64,000 nt of DNA. Origin: JACVRX01 sp963831385 (GTDB lineage Bacteria; Actinomycetota; Actinomycetes; Jiangellales; Jiangellaceae). Shown here piece by piece: positions 16,307 to 24,929 of the stretch. The translations under genes and the position numbers were made by a program. The DNA lies in the NCBI GenBank assembly GCA_963831385.1, contig CAWHPW010000019.1, forward strand, positions 124,001 to 188,000, written 5' to 3'. The number at the start of each line of letters is the position of its first letter. Position 1 is the first letter of the stretch. The notes beneath the pieces were generated by a model, which worked only from the letters and a program-made list of their open reading frames with translations, did no database searches and had not been told where the DNA came from.

Positions 16307-17446
16307 TCAGCTCGAAAGAGCCTGGGTGAGGTCCGCGCAGAGATCCTCGATGCTTTCGATGCCAACCGAGAGCCGAACGAGGTCAGACGGCACTTCGAGC
16401 GGGCTGCCGGCGACGCTGGCATGGGTCATCCGCCCCGGATGCTCGATCAACGACTCGACACCCCCGAGCGACTCGGCCAACGTGAACACCCGAGCCCGGT
16501 TGCACACCTCGAGAGCCGCGGACTCACCGCCCGCCACCCGGAACGACACCATCCCCCCGAACCGGCGCATCTGCTTGGCTGCGACCTCGTGCCCCGGGTG
16601 GCTCGGTAAGCCGGGGTAGAACACCTCGGTCACTCGGGGATGCGCGACGAGCAGGCCGGCCACTCGCTCGGCGTTGTCGCAATGCCGATCCATCCGCACG
16701 GCAAGGGTGCGCAGGCCGCGCAGAACCAGCCACGCGTCGAATGGCCCGGCGACGGCACCGAGCGCATTCTGGTGATACGCCAGTTCCTCGCCGATCCCCC
16801 TATCCGCGACGACGAGGGCGCCACCAATGACGTCGGAGTGTCCGCCGCAGTACTTGGTGGTCGAGTGCACGACGACATCGGCACCCAGCGCAAGCGGCTG
16901 CTGGAGGTACGGCGTGGCGAAGGTGTTGTCGACGACGAGAAGTGCGGCCGCGCCGTGCGCGATACCCGCAAGCGCCGCGATGTCGGCGATGCGCAACAGC
17001 GGGTTGGTGGGCGTCTCGACCCAGATGACCCGGGTGCGTGGCTGCAGCGCTGCCTGGACCGACGCGAGGTCGGACATGTCCGCCGCCGTCCACGACACGC
17101 CCCATTTCTGGATGACATTGCTGACCAGCCGGTACGTGCCTCCGTAGGCGTCGTCGGGAATGACGATGTGGTCGCCCGGTTCGAGCACGGCCCGCAGCAA
17201 GGTGTCTTCGGCCGCCATGCCGCTCGCGAACGCAAACCCCCGACTTCCTCCCTCGAGCGTGGCCAGACATTCCTCCAGGCTCGCACGGGTGGGGTTGGCG
17301 GTCCGGCTGTACTCGTAGCCTTCGCGGGTCCCGCCGACACCGTCCTGCGCATAGGTGCTCGTCGCATAGATCGGCGGAACGACCGCACCTGTCTCCAGGT
17401 CGGGCTCCTGCCCGGCGTGGATGGCCAGCGTCTCGAATCCGTGCAC
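16307..17446 (-). CDS. metB: Cystathionine gamma-synthase / PLP-dependent Cys/Met enzyme
   Basis: A 379-residue Cys/Met metabolism PLP enzyme. Segments include GFETLAIHAGQEPD at the N-terminus, EYSRTANPTRASLEECLATLEGG near 45-67, PTNPLLRIADI near 146-156, and the PLP lysine K198 in STTKYCGGHSD. It should make cystathionine from O-acyl-homoserine and cysteine, or run the lyase/sulfhydrylase reactions of the same family; sequence alone does not separate these. GTG 17446 is the only start that fits the conserved N-terminus and has no clear Shine-Dalgarno site. The acyl-CoA ligase stop is 22 bases upstream. Proximity to cbs and greA matches Rv1079 metB. Confidence 0.85.
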   Translation of the reverse strand: MHGFETLAIHAGQEPDLETGAVVPPIYATSTYAQDGVGGTREGYEYSRTANPTRASLEECLATLEGGSRGFAFASGMAAEDTLLRAVLEPGDHIVIPDDAYGGTYRLVSNVIQKWGVSWTAADMSDLASVQAALQPRTRVIWVETPTNPLLRIADIAALAGIAHGAAALLVVDNTFATPYLQQPLALGADVVVHSTTKYCGGHSDVIGGALVVADRGIGEELAYHQNALGAVAGPFDAWLVLRGLRTLAVRMDRHCDNAERVAGLLVAHPRVTEVFYPGLPSHPGHEVAAKQMRRFGGMVSFRVAGGESAALEVCNRARVFTLAESLGGVESLIEHPGRMTHASVAGSPLEVPSDLVRLSVGIESIEDLCADLTQALSS

Positions 17447-17468
17447 GAGCGCAGAGACTACGCCGAGC

Positions 17469-19082
17469 TCATGCTCGGCCACGTTGGGCGGTCGGCCGAC
17501 GAGGTCGGCGCGCCTTGCCGGTGCTGGTGCGCTCGAGTTCATCGACGAACACGACGTCGCGGGGAACCTTGTGCCGGCCCAGCGCGTCGCTGACGTACTG
17601 GCGGAGTTGCTCGGCTGTGACGGCACCGGCCGGCACCACCCGGGCGGCAAGGCGTTCGCCGAACTCGTCGTCAGCCACTGCGAATACCGAAACTTCAGCC
17701 ACGGCCGGGTGGGCTGCGACCAGGTCCTCGACTTCGCCTGGATACACGTTCTCACCGCCGGAGACGATCATGTCGTCGATCCGCCCGACGACGAACAGCC
17801 GGCCGGCCCGATCCAGGTAGCCCAGGTCGCCGGTGCTCATCAGATTCCGCACGATCTGCCTGCTGCCGCCGCCCGAGTACCCGTGGAAAGCCAGCCCACT
17901 GCCGACGTAGATCTCCCCCACCCGGTCCGGCGGCACGGGAGACCCAATCTCGTCGAGTACGGCGACGACGACGCCGTGAGCGGGCCGGCCCACCGTGCCG
18001 GGGGCGGCTCGCAGGTCGGCGGGTGTGGCGAGGCTGGCCCAGCCCACCTCGGTCGTGCCGTAGAGGTCGAACAGGATGTCGCCGAACTCGGACATGACCG
18101 CCTGAGCCAGGTCAGGACGCAACGGCGCCGCGCCCGAGACGATCACCCGCAGCGAACTGGTGTCGCGGGCGGCGCGCACAGCCGCCGGCAACGCCATCAT
18201 CCGCTGCAGCAGGACCGGAACACCGGCCAGCACCGTCGCCGAGTGCTGCTGCACCACGTCGAGCGCATCGTCGGGACCGCAGCGGCGGCGCAGGATCGCC
18301 GGGCAGCCCAGCGTGAGCGCGGCGGCCAGAAAGCCGAGCCCGAACCCGTGGAACAACGGCGGCTGGATCACCATCGGCTCGCCCGAACGTAGCCGCAGGC
18401 CGGCCAGCAGGCTCGTCACCGGCAGGCCCATGCGCAGGTGCGCAACATCGCGCGGTGCCCCTTTCGGCACCCCAGTGGTCCCCGACGTCAGCACCACCAG
18501 CCGTCCCCGCTCGTCCGGGAACGGCGCCGGTGGCGCACCGCTCGTCGCGATCGCCGGCAGGTCCGTGCCGGCGATCGGCCGACCGGTGAATCTGCTCTGC
18601 TCGAGCACCGGCCGGAACTCCTCGTCATGGACGACGGTCGCCACCCCTTCCCGCTCGAGCACTCCCGCCAGGGCAGCGGCGCCGAGATCGGTGCTGAGGA
18701 AGACCAAATCCGCGCCAAGGCGCGAGCCGGCGACAGCGGCGATGACGAAGTCGCGATGGTTGCGGCACAGGATGCCGAGCCGGTCGCCCTGGCGCAGGGC
18801 GCCGGTTTGGCAGAGCCCATTCGACGTCGTGGTCGCCGCAGCGTTCAGCTCGGCATAGGTGAGGCAGCCGCGCTCGTCGAGAATCGCCGCACGCTCCGGC
18901 CAGCGAATACCGGCCAGTTCGGTGGCGGTCGCCAGCGTCAGGCCGAAGCGGGAAATGGCTCGCCACGCTCGAACCGCTCGCGGCGGTGAGATCGGCGTCA
19001 GCAAACCGGTGCCGACCGTCGCACTGATGCTGTCGCGAGCGATGTCGACGGCGCCGCGGACTCGACGAGTCAACGGCGTCAT
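17469..19082 (-). CDS. Acyl-CoA ligase (AMP-binding, class I adenylate-forming)
   Basis: A 537-residue adenylate-forming enzyme. The P-loop LTSGTTGVPKG is near 202-212, LYGTTEVGWASL near 343, STGDLGYLDRAGRLFVVGRIDDMIVSGGENVYPGEVE near 414-450, and the terminal catalytic lysine is in the STGKARR segment. It activates a carboxylic acid, probably a fatty acid, as acyl-AMP and then acyl-CoA. The last 15 residues after the lysine are short and Arg-rich, unlike the usual tail. Its ATG overlaps the SDR stop by four bases, so the SDR and the ligase form a coupled pair, possibly for lipid modification. It lies between cbs and metB and is absent from the mycobacterial order. Confidence 0.88.
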   Translation of the reverse strand: MTPLTRRVRGAVDIARDSISATVGTGLLTPISPPRAVRAWRAISRFGLTLATATELAGIRWPERAAILDERGCLTYAELNAAATTTSNGLCQTGALRQGDRLGILCRNHRDFVIAAVAGSRLGADLVFLSTDLGAAALAGVLEREGVATVVHDEEFRPVLEQSRFTGRPIAGTDLPAIATSGAPPAPFPDERGRLVVLTSGTTGVPKGAPRDVAHLRMGLPVTSLLAGLRLRSGEPMVIQPPLFHGFGLGFLAAALTLGCPAILRRRCGPDDALDVVQQHSATVLAGVPVLLQRMMALPAAVRAARDTSSLRVIVSGAAPLRPDLAQAVMSEFGDILFDLYGTTEVGWASLATPADLRAAPGTVGRPAHGVVVAVLDEIGSPVPPDRVGEIYVGSGLAFHGYSGGGSRQIVRNLMSTGDLGYLDRAGRLFVVGRIDDMIVSGGENVYPGEVEDLVAAHPAVAEVSVFAVADDEFGERLAARVVPAGAVTAEQLRQYVSDALGRHKVPRDVVFVDELERTSTGKARRPRRPTAQRGRA

Positions 19083-20044
19083 CGGCCGGTCCGGGTCCCT
19101 GGCGGCGAACCGGTGATTCGCTCAGCCGCGCGACGTACGGCCTTCCCGACGGCCTGCAGGCGACCTGACTGCTGGCCCCGGTAGTAGGCGGCCATCACGG
19201 CGTCGTTCGCGGGCTGCGCTGCGGTGCCCATCGCTCCGACCGCCCGTGACCACCACGGGCTCATCAACCGGGGCCGGTAGGCGACTGCCCGGCACACCGC
19301 GTCGGCCGCCTCGTCGGCCGTCATTCCCGGCAGCGAACGGTAGAGCGGGATCGGAGCGCTCATCTCGGTATGCACCAAAGGAAAGTGGATCGACGTCGTC
19401 GCGACGCCGTCCGCACGCAGCTCCGGCGCCACGCACCGCAGCCAGGCCTCGAATGCCGACTTCGAGCCGGTGTAGGCGGCCCAGTACGGGGCCGGCATGT
19501 CGGCACTCACCGAACTCACGTTGACGACGTGTCCGGATCGTCGGGCCCGCATCGCCGGCAGCAGCCCGAGCAGCAGCTGCACCGGGCCGAGGTAGTTGAC
19601 GTCGACCGTGCGTTGGGCGTCGTGGAACCGGTCGTACGAATCCGCGATGGATCGGCGGATCGACTTGCCGGCGTTGCTCACGACCACGTCCACGTGGTCG
19701 TGTTCCTCGCTCAGCCGCTTCAGCAGCGCCGTGACCTGCTCCCGGTCGGCGAGATCCGCTGGGTATACGTGCGCCTCACCGCCGGAGTCGTCGACGTCGG
19801 TGCGGACGCGCTCCAGGTCGGCCGCGGACCGCGCGACGAGCAGGACCAGTGCCCCTGCGGCCGCGAGCCGGCGGGCACTGGCCGCGCCGATGCCCCGCGA
19901 CGCCCCGGTGATGAGCACGACCCGGCCGGTGACAGCGGCGCGCAGCGCGTCCCCGTCCGGTGGCGGCCAGACCAGTCCCAGCACTGCCCGAACCGGCTTG
20001 GGGACGGTGAGCCTGGGCGGCTGACTGCTCTCCGCGCCGTCCAC
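19079..20044 (-). CDS. SDR family NAD(P)-dependent oxidoreductase
   Basis: A 321-residue short-chain dehydrogenase. The Rossmann motif TGASRGIG is at 46-53, NAG near 125, the catalytic Ser in NVSSVSA and Tyr/Lys in YTGSK near 190. N- and C-terminal extensions (30 and about 60 residues) resemble membrane-associated lipid SDRs of mycobacteria. GTG 20044 is taken as start; the open frame beyond it is antisense to msrA. It is translationally coupled to the acyl-CoA ligase. Reduction of a keto-lipid or fatty aldehyde is plausible from this pairing, not shown. Confidence 0.82.
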   Translation of the reverse strand: MDGAESSQPPRLTVPKPVRAVLGLVWPPPDGDALRAAVTGRVVLITGASRGIGAASARRLAAAGALVLLVARSAADLERVRTDVDDSGGEAHVYPADLADREQVTALLKRLSEEHDHVDVVVSNAGKSIRRSIADSYDRFHDAQRTVDVNYLGPVQLLLGLLPAMRARRSGHVVNVSSVSADMPAPYWAAYTGSKSAFEAWLRCVAPELRADGVATTSIHFPLVHTEMSAPIPLYRSLPGMTADEAADAVCRAVAYRPRLMSPWWSRAVGAMGTAAQPANDAVMAAYYRGQQSGRLQAVGKAVRRAAERITGSPPGTRTGR

Positions 20045-20122
20045 GTGCCCAGGGTAGGCCGGAGCGGGAACGCTGCTGGGCCGTGCGTTGTTGGAACAGA
20101 CACAAGCAGTGAAGGAGTGCCC

Positions 20123-20788
20123 GTGTTTCTCTTCGACCGTGCCGCCAAGTCCCGCCTGGTCTCCGCCGACGAGGCGTTGCCCGGACGGGACGCCCGCCCG
20201 TTCGCGTTGGCAGGAACCCACACCGTCCTGGGCACACCCATCGACGCACCGGTGCCGACCGGTTACGAGGAGGTCGTCGTCGGCATGGGTTGCTTCTGGG
20301 GGGCCGAGCGGATCTTCTGGAAGCTGCCCGGCGTCTGGACCACCGCTGTCGGCTACGCCGGGGGCCACACTCCCAACCCGACCTATGAAGAGGTCTGCTC
20401 GGGCCGCACCGGCCACACCGAGGTCGTCCGGGTGGTCTACAACCCGGCGAAGATCGGCTTCGACGAGCTTCTGAAGGCCTTCTGGGAAGGGCACGACCCG
20501 ACGCAGGGCATGCGCCAGGGCAACGACGTCGGCACCCAATACCGCTCGGCGATCTACTGGACGACCGACGCGCAGCGCGATGCCGCGGAGAGGTCGAGGA
20601 AGACATATGAGGCGTCTCTGGGCGCAGCCGGCTTCGGCGCCGTCACCACCGAGGTCCTGCCGTTGAACGAACTGTGGTACGCCGAGGACTACCACCAGCA
20701 GTACCTGGACAAGAACCCCTTCGGCTATTGCGGCCTGGGCGGCACGGGAGTGTCCTGCCCGGTCGGCGTCGCCCGCGCCGGCGACTGA
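20123..20788 (+). CDS. msrA: Peptide-methionine (S)-S-oxide reductase MsrA
   Basis: A 221-residue MsrA. The catalytic cysteine C57 is in GMGCFWGAERIF, followed by VGYAGGHTPNPTYEEVCSGRTGHTEVV, GNDVGTQYRSAIY and the resolving-cysteine region FGYCGLGGTGVSCPVG at the C-terminus. It repairs S-methionine sulfoxide in proteins, using thioredoxin-type reductants. GTG 20123 is preceded by AAGGAG five bases away. It is divergent from the SDR gene and converges on cbs with three bases between the stops, too little room for a separate terminator. Confidence 0.95.
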   Translation: MFLFDRAAKSRLVSADEALPGRDARPFALAGTHTVLGTPIDAPVPTGYEEVVVGMGCFWGAERIFWKLPGVWTTAVGYAGGHTPNPTYEEVCSGRTGHTEVVRVVYNPAKIGFDELLKAFWEGHDPTQGMRQGNDVGTQYRSAIYWTTDAQRDAAERSRKTYEASLGAAGFGAVTTEVLPLNELWYAEDYHQQYLDKNPFGYCGLGGTGVSCPVGVARAGD

Positions 20789-20791
20789 CGA

Positions 20792-22159
20792 TCAACTGGC
20801 CAGGTAGCCCAGCAGGTCGGCGCGGGTCAGCACGCCGACCGGCTTGCCGTCGTCGAGAACCAGCACCGCATCAGCCGTAGTCAGCTCCTCGACCGCGGCG
20901 GCGACCGGCTCACCGGCACCCACACTCGGCAGCGATGCGGACATGTGCCGCTCCACCGCGTCGGTCAGCCGGGCCCGGCCGGTGAACAGGGCATCGAGGA
21001 TGTCCCGCTCCACGACCGAACCGGCGACCTCGGCCGCCATGACCGGTGGTTCCGCGCGCACTACCGGCATCTGCGAGACCGCGTACTCGCGCAGGATGGC
21101 GACCGCCTGAGCCACCGTCTCGTTCGGATGGGTGTGCACCAGCGCCGGAAGCACCCCGGACTTGCGGTGGAGCACGTCGCCGACCGTCGTGCCGTCAGCC
21201 ACCCGGCCGCCGAACCCGTACGACGCCATCCAGTCGTCGTTGAAGACCTTGGACAGGTACCCGCGGCCGCCGTCCGGTAGCAAGACAACGATCATGTCGT
21301 CCGCGCCGGCCCGGGCCGCCACCTCCAATGCCGCGACGACAGCCATCCCGCACGAGCCGCCGACGAGCAGTCCCTCCTCGCGTGCCAACCGTCGGGTCAT
21401 GGCGAACGAGTCCCGGTCCGACACAGCGACAATGTCGTCGCAGATGTCCGGGTCGTAGGTCTTCGGCCAGAAGTCCTCGCCGACGCCTTCGACCAGGTAG
21501 GGCCGGCCGGACCCCCCGGAGTAGACCGAGCCTTCGGGATCGGCGCCCACGATTCGCACCGCTCCGCGGGATACCTCCTTCAGGTACCGGCCCGCACCAC
21601 TGATCGTGCCACCGGTGCCGATTCCGGCGACGAAATGCGTCACCCGGCCCTCGGTCTGGTCCCACACCTCCGGGCCCGTCGTCTCGTAGTGCGAACGGGG
21701 GTTGTCCGGGTTGGCGTACTGGTCGGGCTTCCAGGCCCCAGAGATCTCCTGGGTCAATCGGTCCGAGACGGAGTAGTAGGAGTCAGGATGCTCCGGTGGG
21801 ACTGCGGTGGGACAGACGACGACCTCGGCTCCGTAGGCTTTGAGGACGTTGCGTTTGTCCTCGCTGACCTTGTCCGGGCAGACGAAGACGCATCGGTAGC
21901 CCTTGCGCTGCGCGACCAGCGCCAAGCCCACACCGGTGTTGCCGCTGGTGGGCTCGACGATGGTGCCGCCGGGCTTGATCCGGCCGTCGCTTTCGGCCTG
22001 CTCGACCATGCGCAGAGCGATCCGGTCCTTGACCGAGCCGCCGGGGTTGAAGTACTCGATCTTCGCCAGCACGGTGGCGGGGGCATCGGCGCCGACGCGT
22101 CCCAGCCGAACCAGTGGGGTGTTGCCGACCAGCTCGACCACATTGTCGTAGAACCGCAC
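20792..22159 (-). CDS. cbs: Cystathionine beta-synthase
   Basis: A 455-residue enzyme. Residues 1-310 are a fold type II PLP domain with the cofactor lysine K44 in NPGGSVKDRIA, TSGNTGVG near 76, and GTGGTISGAGRYL near 177. Residues about 335-455 are a tandem CBS-domain pair (VLPALVHTHPNETVAQAVAILRE and PVGVLTRADLLGYL). It condenses serine and homocysteine to cystathionine. With metB it completes transsulfuration, which also supplies cysteine for mycothiol. GTG 22159 is chosen because the conserved VRFYDNVVELVGNTPLV starts there. A TACGCT -10-like hexamer ends 6 bases before it, so the mRNA may be leaderless. Matches Rv1077. Confidence 0.92.
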   Translation of the reverse strand: MRFYDNVVELVGNTPLVRLGRVGADAPATVLAKIEYFNPGGSVKDRIALRMVEQAESDGRIKPGGTIVEPTSGNTGVGLALVAQRKGYRCVFVCPDKVSEDKRNVLKAYGAEVVVCPTAVPPEHPDSYYSVSDRLTQEISGAWKPDQYANPDNPRSHYETTGPEVWDQTEGRVTHFVAGIGTGGTISGAGRYLKEVSRGAVRIVGADPEGSVYSGGSGRPYLVEGVGEDFWPKTYDPDICDDIVAVSDRDSFAMTRRLAREEGLLVGGSCGMAVVAALEVAARAGADDMIVVLLPDGGRGYLSKVFNDDWMASYGFGGRVADGTTVGDVLHRKSGVLPALVHTHPNETVAQAVAILREYAVSQMPVVRAEPPVMAAEVAGSVVERDILDALFTGRARLTDAVERHMSASLPSVGAGEPVAAAVEELTTADAVLVLDDGKPVGVLTRADLLGYLAS

Positions 22160-22225
22160 GTCCGAAGCGTAAGTCGTGCCGGCGAGCGCCGACCGGGCGG
22201 AGTTAGAGTCCGATACGTGCCAGGA

Positions 22226-23239
22226 ATGGTGAGTGCCCGTACCGCCCGGCGGATCGCAACGACGGCCGCCTATGGCGGCGGCGGCGTCGGCCTGGCCGGC
22301 GCCGGGCTGTACGGCTTGCTCCGCCTCGAGGCAGGCCTGGCCCGACGAGCCATCGGTCCGCCCGTAGAGGACCCACCAAGGGCCGATGGTCGCTACGGCC
22401 AATATTCGGGCGACCCGATCTCCGTGGTTCTGTTCGGCGACTCGTCGGCGGTCGGCGTCGGCGTCGATACCGCGGACCAGACTCCGGGCGCACTGCTGGC
22501 TGCCGGCCTCGCCGAGATCGCTGAACGGCCCGTCCAGGTCACGGTCGTGGCCCAGATCGGCGCTCAGACCCGCGACCTGACCGACCAGATCCAGGCTGCC
22601 GACGTTCGCCCCGATCTCGCGGTGGTCATGGTGGGCGCCAACGACGTCACCCATCGGGTTCGGCCCACGACGTCGGTCCGGCTTCTCGACGAGGCCGTCC
22701 GCCTGCTTCGCGCCGCGGGCGCCGCCGTGCTCGTCATCACCTGCCCCGACCTCGGGACCGTCGAGCCGATTCCACATCCATTGCGTTGGGTGGCCCGCCG
22801 CGCCAGCCGTCGCCTGGCCGCGGCGCAGACCGTCGCTGCCGTCGAGGCGGGCGCACGAACGGTGTCGCTGGGCTCGATCCTCGGCCCGGAGTTCGCCGCG
22901 GCACCCGGTCAGATGTTCAGCCCGGACCGGTTCCACCCGTCCCCGGCCGGATATGCAGCAGCCGCCGCGGCGATTCTTCCGTCGGCGGCGAGCGCGCTGG
23001 ACCTGGTACCTGAGGATGACACGCTCGAGGCGACGAGGGGTGAGGACGTGCTGCCGGTCGCCCGGGCCGCAGTGGAGGCAGCCGCGCAGAGCGGGACCGA
23101 AGTCGTCGCCACCCAGGTTGCCGGGCATGATCGCGGTGTCCGCGGACGCTGGGCGCTGCTGCGCCATCGTCGAAGGCGGCCGCTTCCGGATCCCGCGCAC
23201 GCCCACCCGGAAAAGGTGACCGCCGGTCGCCGGTCCTGA
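22226..23239 (+). CDS. SGNH/GDSL hydrolase family protein
   Basis: A 337-residue protein beginning with an Arg-rich stretch and a hydrophobic signal/anchor (about 12-32), so it is exported or membrane-tethered. The SGNH blocks are VLFGDSSAVGVG (nucleophile S73), VMVGANDVTH (block III) and DRFHPSPAGY (catalytic Asp/His). The last 80 residues are a variable basic tail. It is probably an esterase or acyltransferase on lipid or wall substrates. ATG 22226 is preferred; in-frame GTGs at 22217 and 22229 are alternatives. It diverges from cbs and precedes the thiolase, paralleling Rv1075c-Rv1074c. Confidence 0.8.
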   Translation: MVSARTARRIATTAAYGGGGVGLAGAGLYGLLRLEAGLARRAIGPPVEDPPRADGRYGQYSGDPISVVLFGDSSAVGVGVDTADQTPGALLAAGLAEIAERPVQVTVVAQIGAQTRDLTDQIQAADVRPDLAVVMVGANDVTHRVRPTTSVRLLDEAVRLLRAAGAAVLVITCPDLGTVEPIPHPLRWVARRASRRLAAAQTVAAVEAGARTVSLGSILGPEFAAAPGQMFSPDRFHPSPAGYAAAAAAILPSAASALDLVPEDDTLEATRGEDVLPVARAAVEAAAQSGTEVVATQVAGHDRGVRGRWALLRHRRRRPLPDPAHAHPEKVTAGRRS

Positions 23240-23257
23240 GCACGGGTACGGTTGGTT

Positions 23258-23273
23258 GTTACTTGTAAGTAAC
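23258..23273. promoter_or_regulatory. Palindromic operator candidate before thiolase
   Basis: Perfect 7-base arms GTTACTT and AAGTAAC flank a 2-base centre, 21 bases before the thiolase ATG and 18 bases after the SGNH stop. The size and symmetry suit a TetR-family acyl-CoA-responsive repressor; which regulator binds is unknown and none is encoded nearby. Confidence 0.45.
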
Positions 23274-23294
23274 CTCTGCTGATCGGGAGGGGTC

Positions 23295-24518
23295 ATGCCC
23301 GATGCCGTCGTCGTCGCCACGGCCCGGTCGCCGGTCGGGCGAGCCGCCAAGGGTTCGCTGGTCGATGTCCGTCCCGACGACCTCGCCGCCACCGTCATCG
23401 CGGCGGCCCTGGACAAGATTCCGGCGCTCGATCCGCGGACCATCGACGACATCTACGTCGGTTGCGCCGAACCGCGCGACGAGCACGGCGGCAACATGGC
23501 GCGCCGGATCGGGGTCCTTCTCGGTCTCGACGACGTGCCGGCCGCGACGATCAACCGGTTCTGTGCGTCGTCGGTCCAGACAGCGCGGATGGCGTTCCAC
23601 GCGATCAGCGCGGGCGAGGGCGATGTGTTCGTATCGGCGGGAGTGGAGTGCGTCTCGCGGTACACCGGGTTCGGCAGCGCTGGTGTCGACCCTGCCACGA
23701 CCCACAATCCGCTGTTCGCGCCCGCGCAGGCACGGACTCAGCTCAACGCCGAGACGAATCGGCGCTGGCACGACCCACGGGATGATGGCCAACTGCCCGA
23801 CATCTACGTCCAGATGGGCCAGACGGCCGAGAACGTCGCGACCCTGTGCGGCGTGAGCCGCCGGGACCAGGACGAGTTCGCCGTCCTCTCCCAGAATCGG
23901 GCCGAGCAGGGGGTCAAGGACGGTTTCTTCGCCCGGGAGATCGTCCCGATCTCGTTACCCGACGGTCGCGTGGTCGATACCGACGACGGCCCCCGACCCG
24001 GCACGACGTACGAGAAGGTGGCCTCTCTCGCACCGGTGTTCCGGCCTGATGGCACCGTCACAGCAGGCAACTGCTGCCCGCTCAACGACGGCGCAGCCGC
24101 CGTCGTGATCATGTCCGACGGGCGCGCCCGAGAGCTCGGCTTGACGCCGCTGGCCCGGATCGTGGCGACGGCGGCGTCGGCGCTGTCGCCGGAAATCATG
24201 GGGCTCGGCCCCGTCGAAGCCACCCGACGGGTTCTGGCCCGGACCGGCATGTCGATCGCCGACGTCGATCTGGTCGAGATCAACGAGGCATTTGCCGCGC
24301 AGGTCGTCCCCAGTGCCCGCCAGCTCGGCATTCCCTACGACAAGCTCAACGTGCACGGCGGAGCGATCGCGCTTGGCCACCCGTTCGGGATGACCGGCGC
24401 CCGGATCATGACGACGTTGATCAACGGTCTGCAGACCACCGACAGCACGCTCGGGCTGGAAACCATGTGTGTCGGGGGCGGCCAGGGCATGGCCATCGTG
24501 CTCGAGCGGCTGGCCTGA
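23295..24518 (+). CDS. Acetyl-CoA acetyltransferase / 3-ketoacyl-CoA thiolase
   Basis: A 407-residue thiolase. The acyl-accepting cysteine is C90 in NRFCASSVQTA. NEAFAAQ is near 330, the catalytic histidine is in GGAIALGHPFGMTGAR near 362, and the second cysteine is in MCVGGGQGMA near 394. It cleaves or forms 3-ketoacyl-CoA in fatty acid metabolism. ATG 23295 is preceded by GGGAGGGG. It corresponds in place to Rv1074c (fadA3). A 16-base palindrome in its promoter region suggests repression released by acyl-CoA. Confidence 0.92.
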   Translation: MPDAVVVATARSPVGRAAKGSLVDVRPDDLAATVIAAALDKIPALDPRTIDDIYVGCAEPRDEHGGNMARRIGVLLGLDDVPAATINRFCASSVQTARMAFHAISAGEGDVFVSAGVECVSRYTGFGSAGVDPATTHNPLFAPAQARTQLNAETNRRWHDPRDDGQLPDIYVQMGQTAENVATLCGVSRRDQDEFAVLSQNRAEQGVKDGFFAREIVPISLPDGRVVDTDDGPRPGTTYEKVASLAPVFRPDGTVTAGNCCPLNDGAAAVVIMSDGRARELGLTPLARIVATAASALSPEIMGLGPVEATRRVLARTGMSIADVDLVEINEAFAAQVVPSARQLGIPYDKLNVHGGAIALGHPFGMTGARIMTTLINGLQTTDSTLGLETMCVGGGQGMAIVLERLA

Positions 24519-24637
24519 CCCCGGGATGGGGCAGGGACAGGGCGGGGCGGGAACCGGGTAGGGCGTTGGGGTTGTGCCGTCGGCGCGGGTCAGGCACGCT
24601 CGTAGGACGAACCAATTCCCGATCGCCGGAGGCGAAC

Positions 24638-24868
24638 ATGAGCCTGAACCATTCCGAGGAGACCCATCGCAACTTGGTCGCCCGTGTTCCGCTGGCGACC
24701 GGAAGGGACCTCCGGGAATGGTTTCGAGCTCTCGAGGCCGGTCCCTCGTTCTTGCGTTTCGACGACCGGGTTCGCTGGCTGCGCGATGAGCACGGCCTAG
24801 CCCACGGGCACGCCACCGCGATCGTGCACGAGCACGACCTGCGCCGCGCCCAACGCTCCTTCGAATAG
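24638..24868 (+). CDS. DUF4287 domain-containing small protein
   Basis: A 76-residue protein. The pattern of an N-terminal helix, LREWFRALEAG, RVRWLRDEHGLAHGHATAIVHEHDL matches the DUF4287 family, whose hallmark is the W(L)xxxxGLGHGHAxAIV segment. Function is unknown; the family resembles small DNA- or protein-binding helical domains. ATG 24638 follows CGGAGG by six bases. It is probably monocistronic, lying 119 bases after the thiolase stop and followed by a strong hairpin shared with the convergent Bax-inhibitor gene. Confidence 0.75.
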   Translation: MSLNHSEETHRNLVARVPLATGRDLREWFRALEAGPSFLRFDDRVRWLRDEHGLAHGHATAIVHEHDLRRAQRSFE

Positions 24869-24881
24869 CCGCAACGTGCGG

Positions 24882-24914
24882 CGGCCCCGCCAGGGCCGAA
24901 GCCGGGCGGGGCCG
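24882..24914. terminator. Bidirectional GC-rich hairpin
   Basis: Ten-base perfect arms CGGCCCCGCC (24882-24891) and GGCGGGGCCG (24905-24914) flank a 13-base loop between the convergent DUF4287 and Bax-inhibitor-1 genes. Confidence 0.65.
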
Positions 24915-24929
24915 TCTGCCTGCGAGTCG

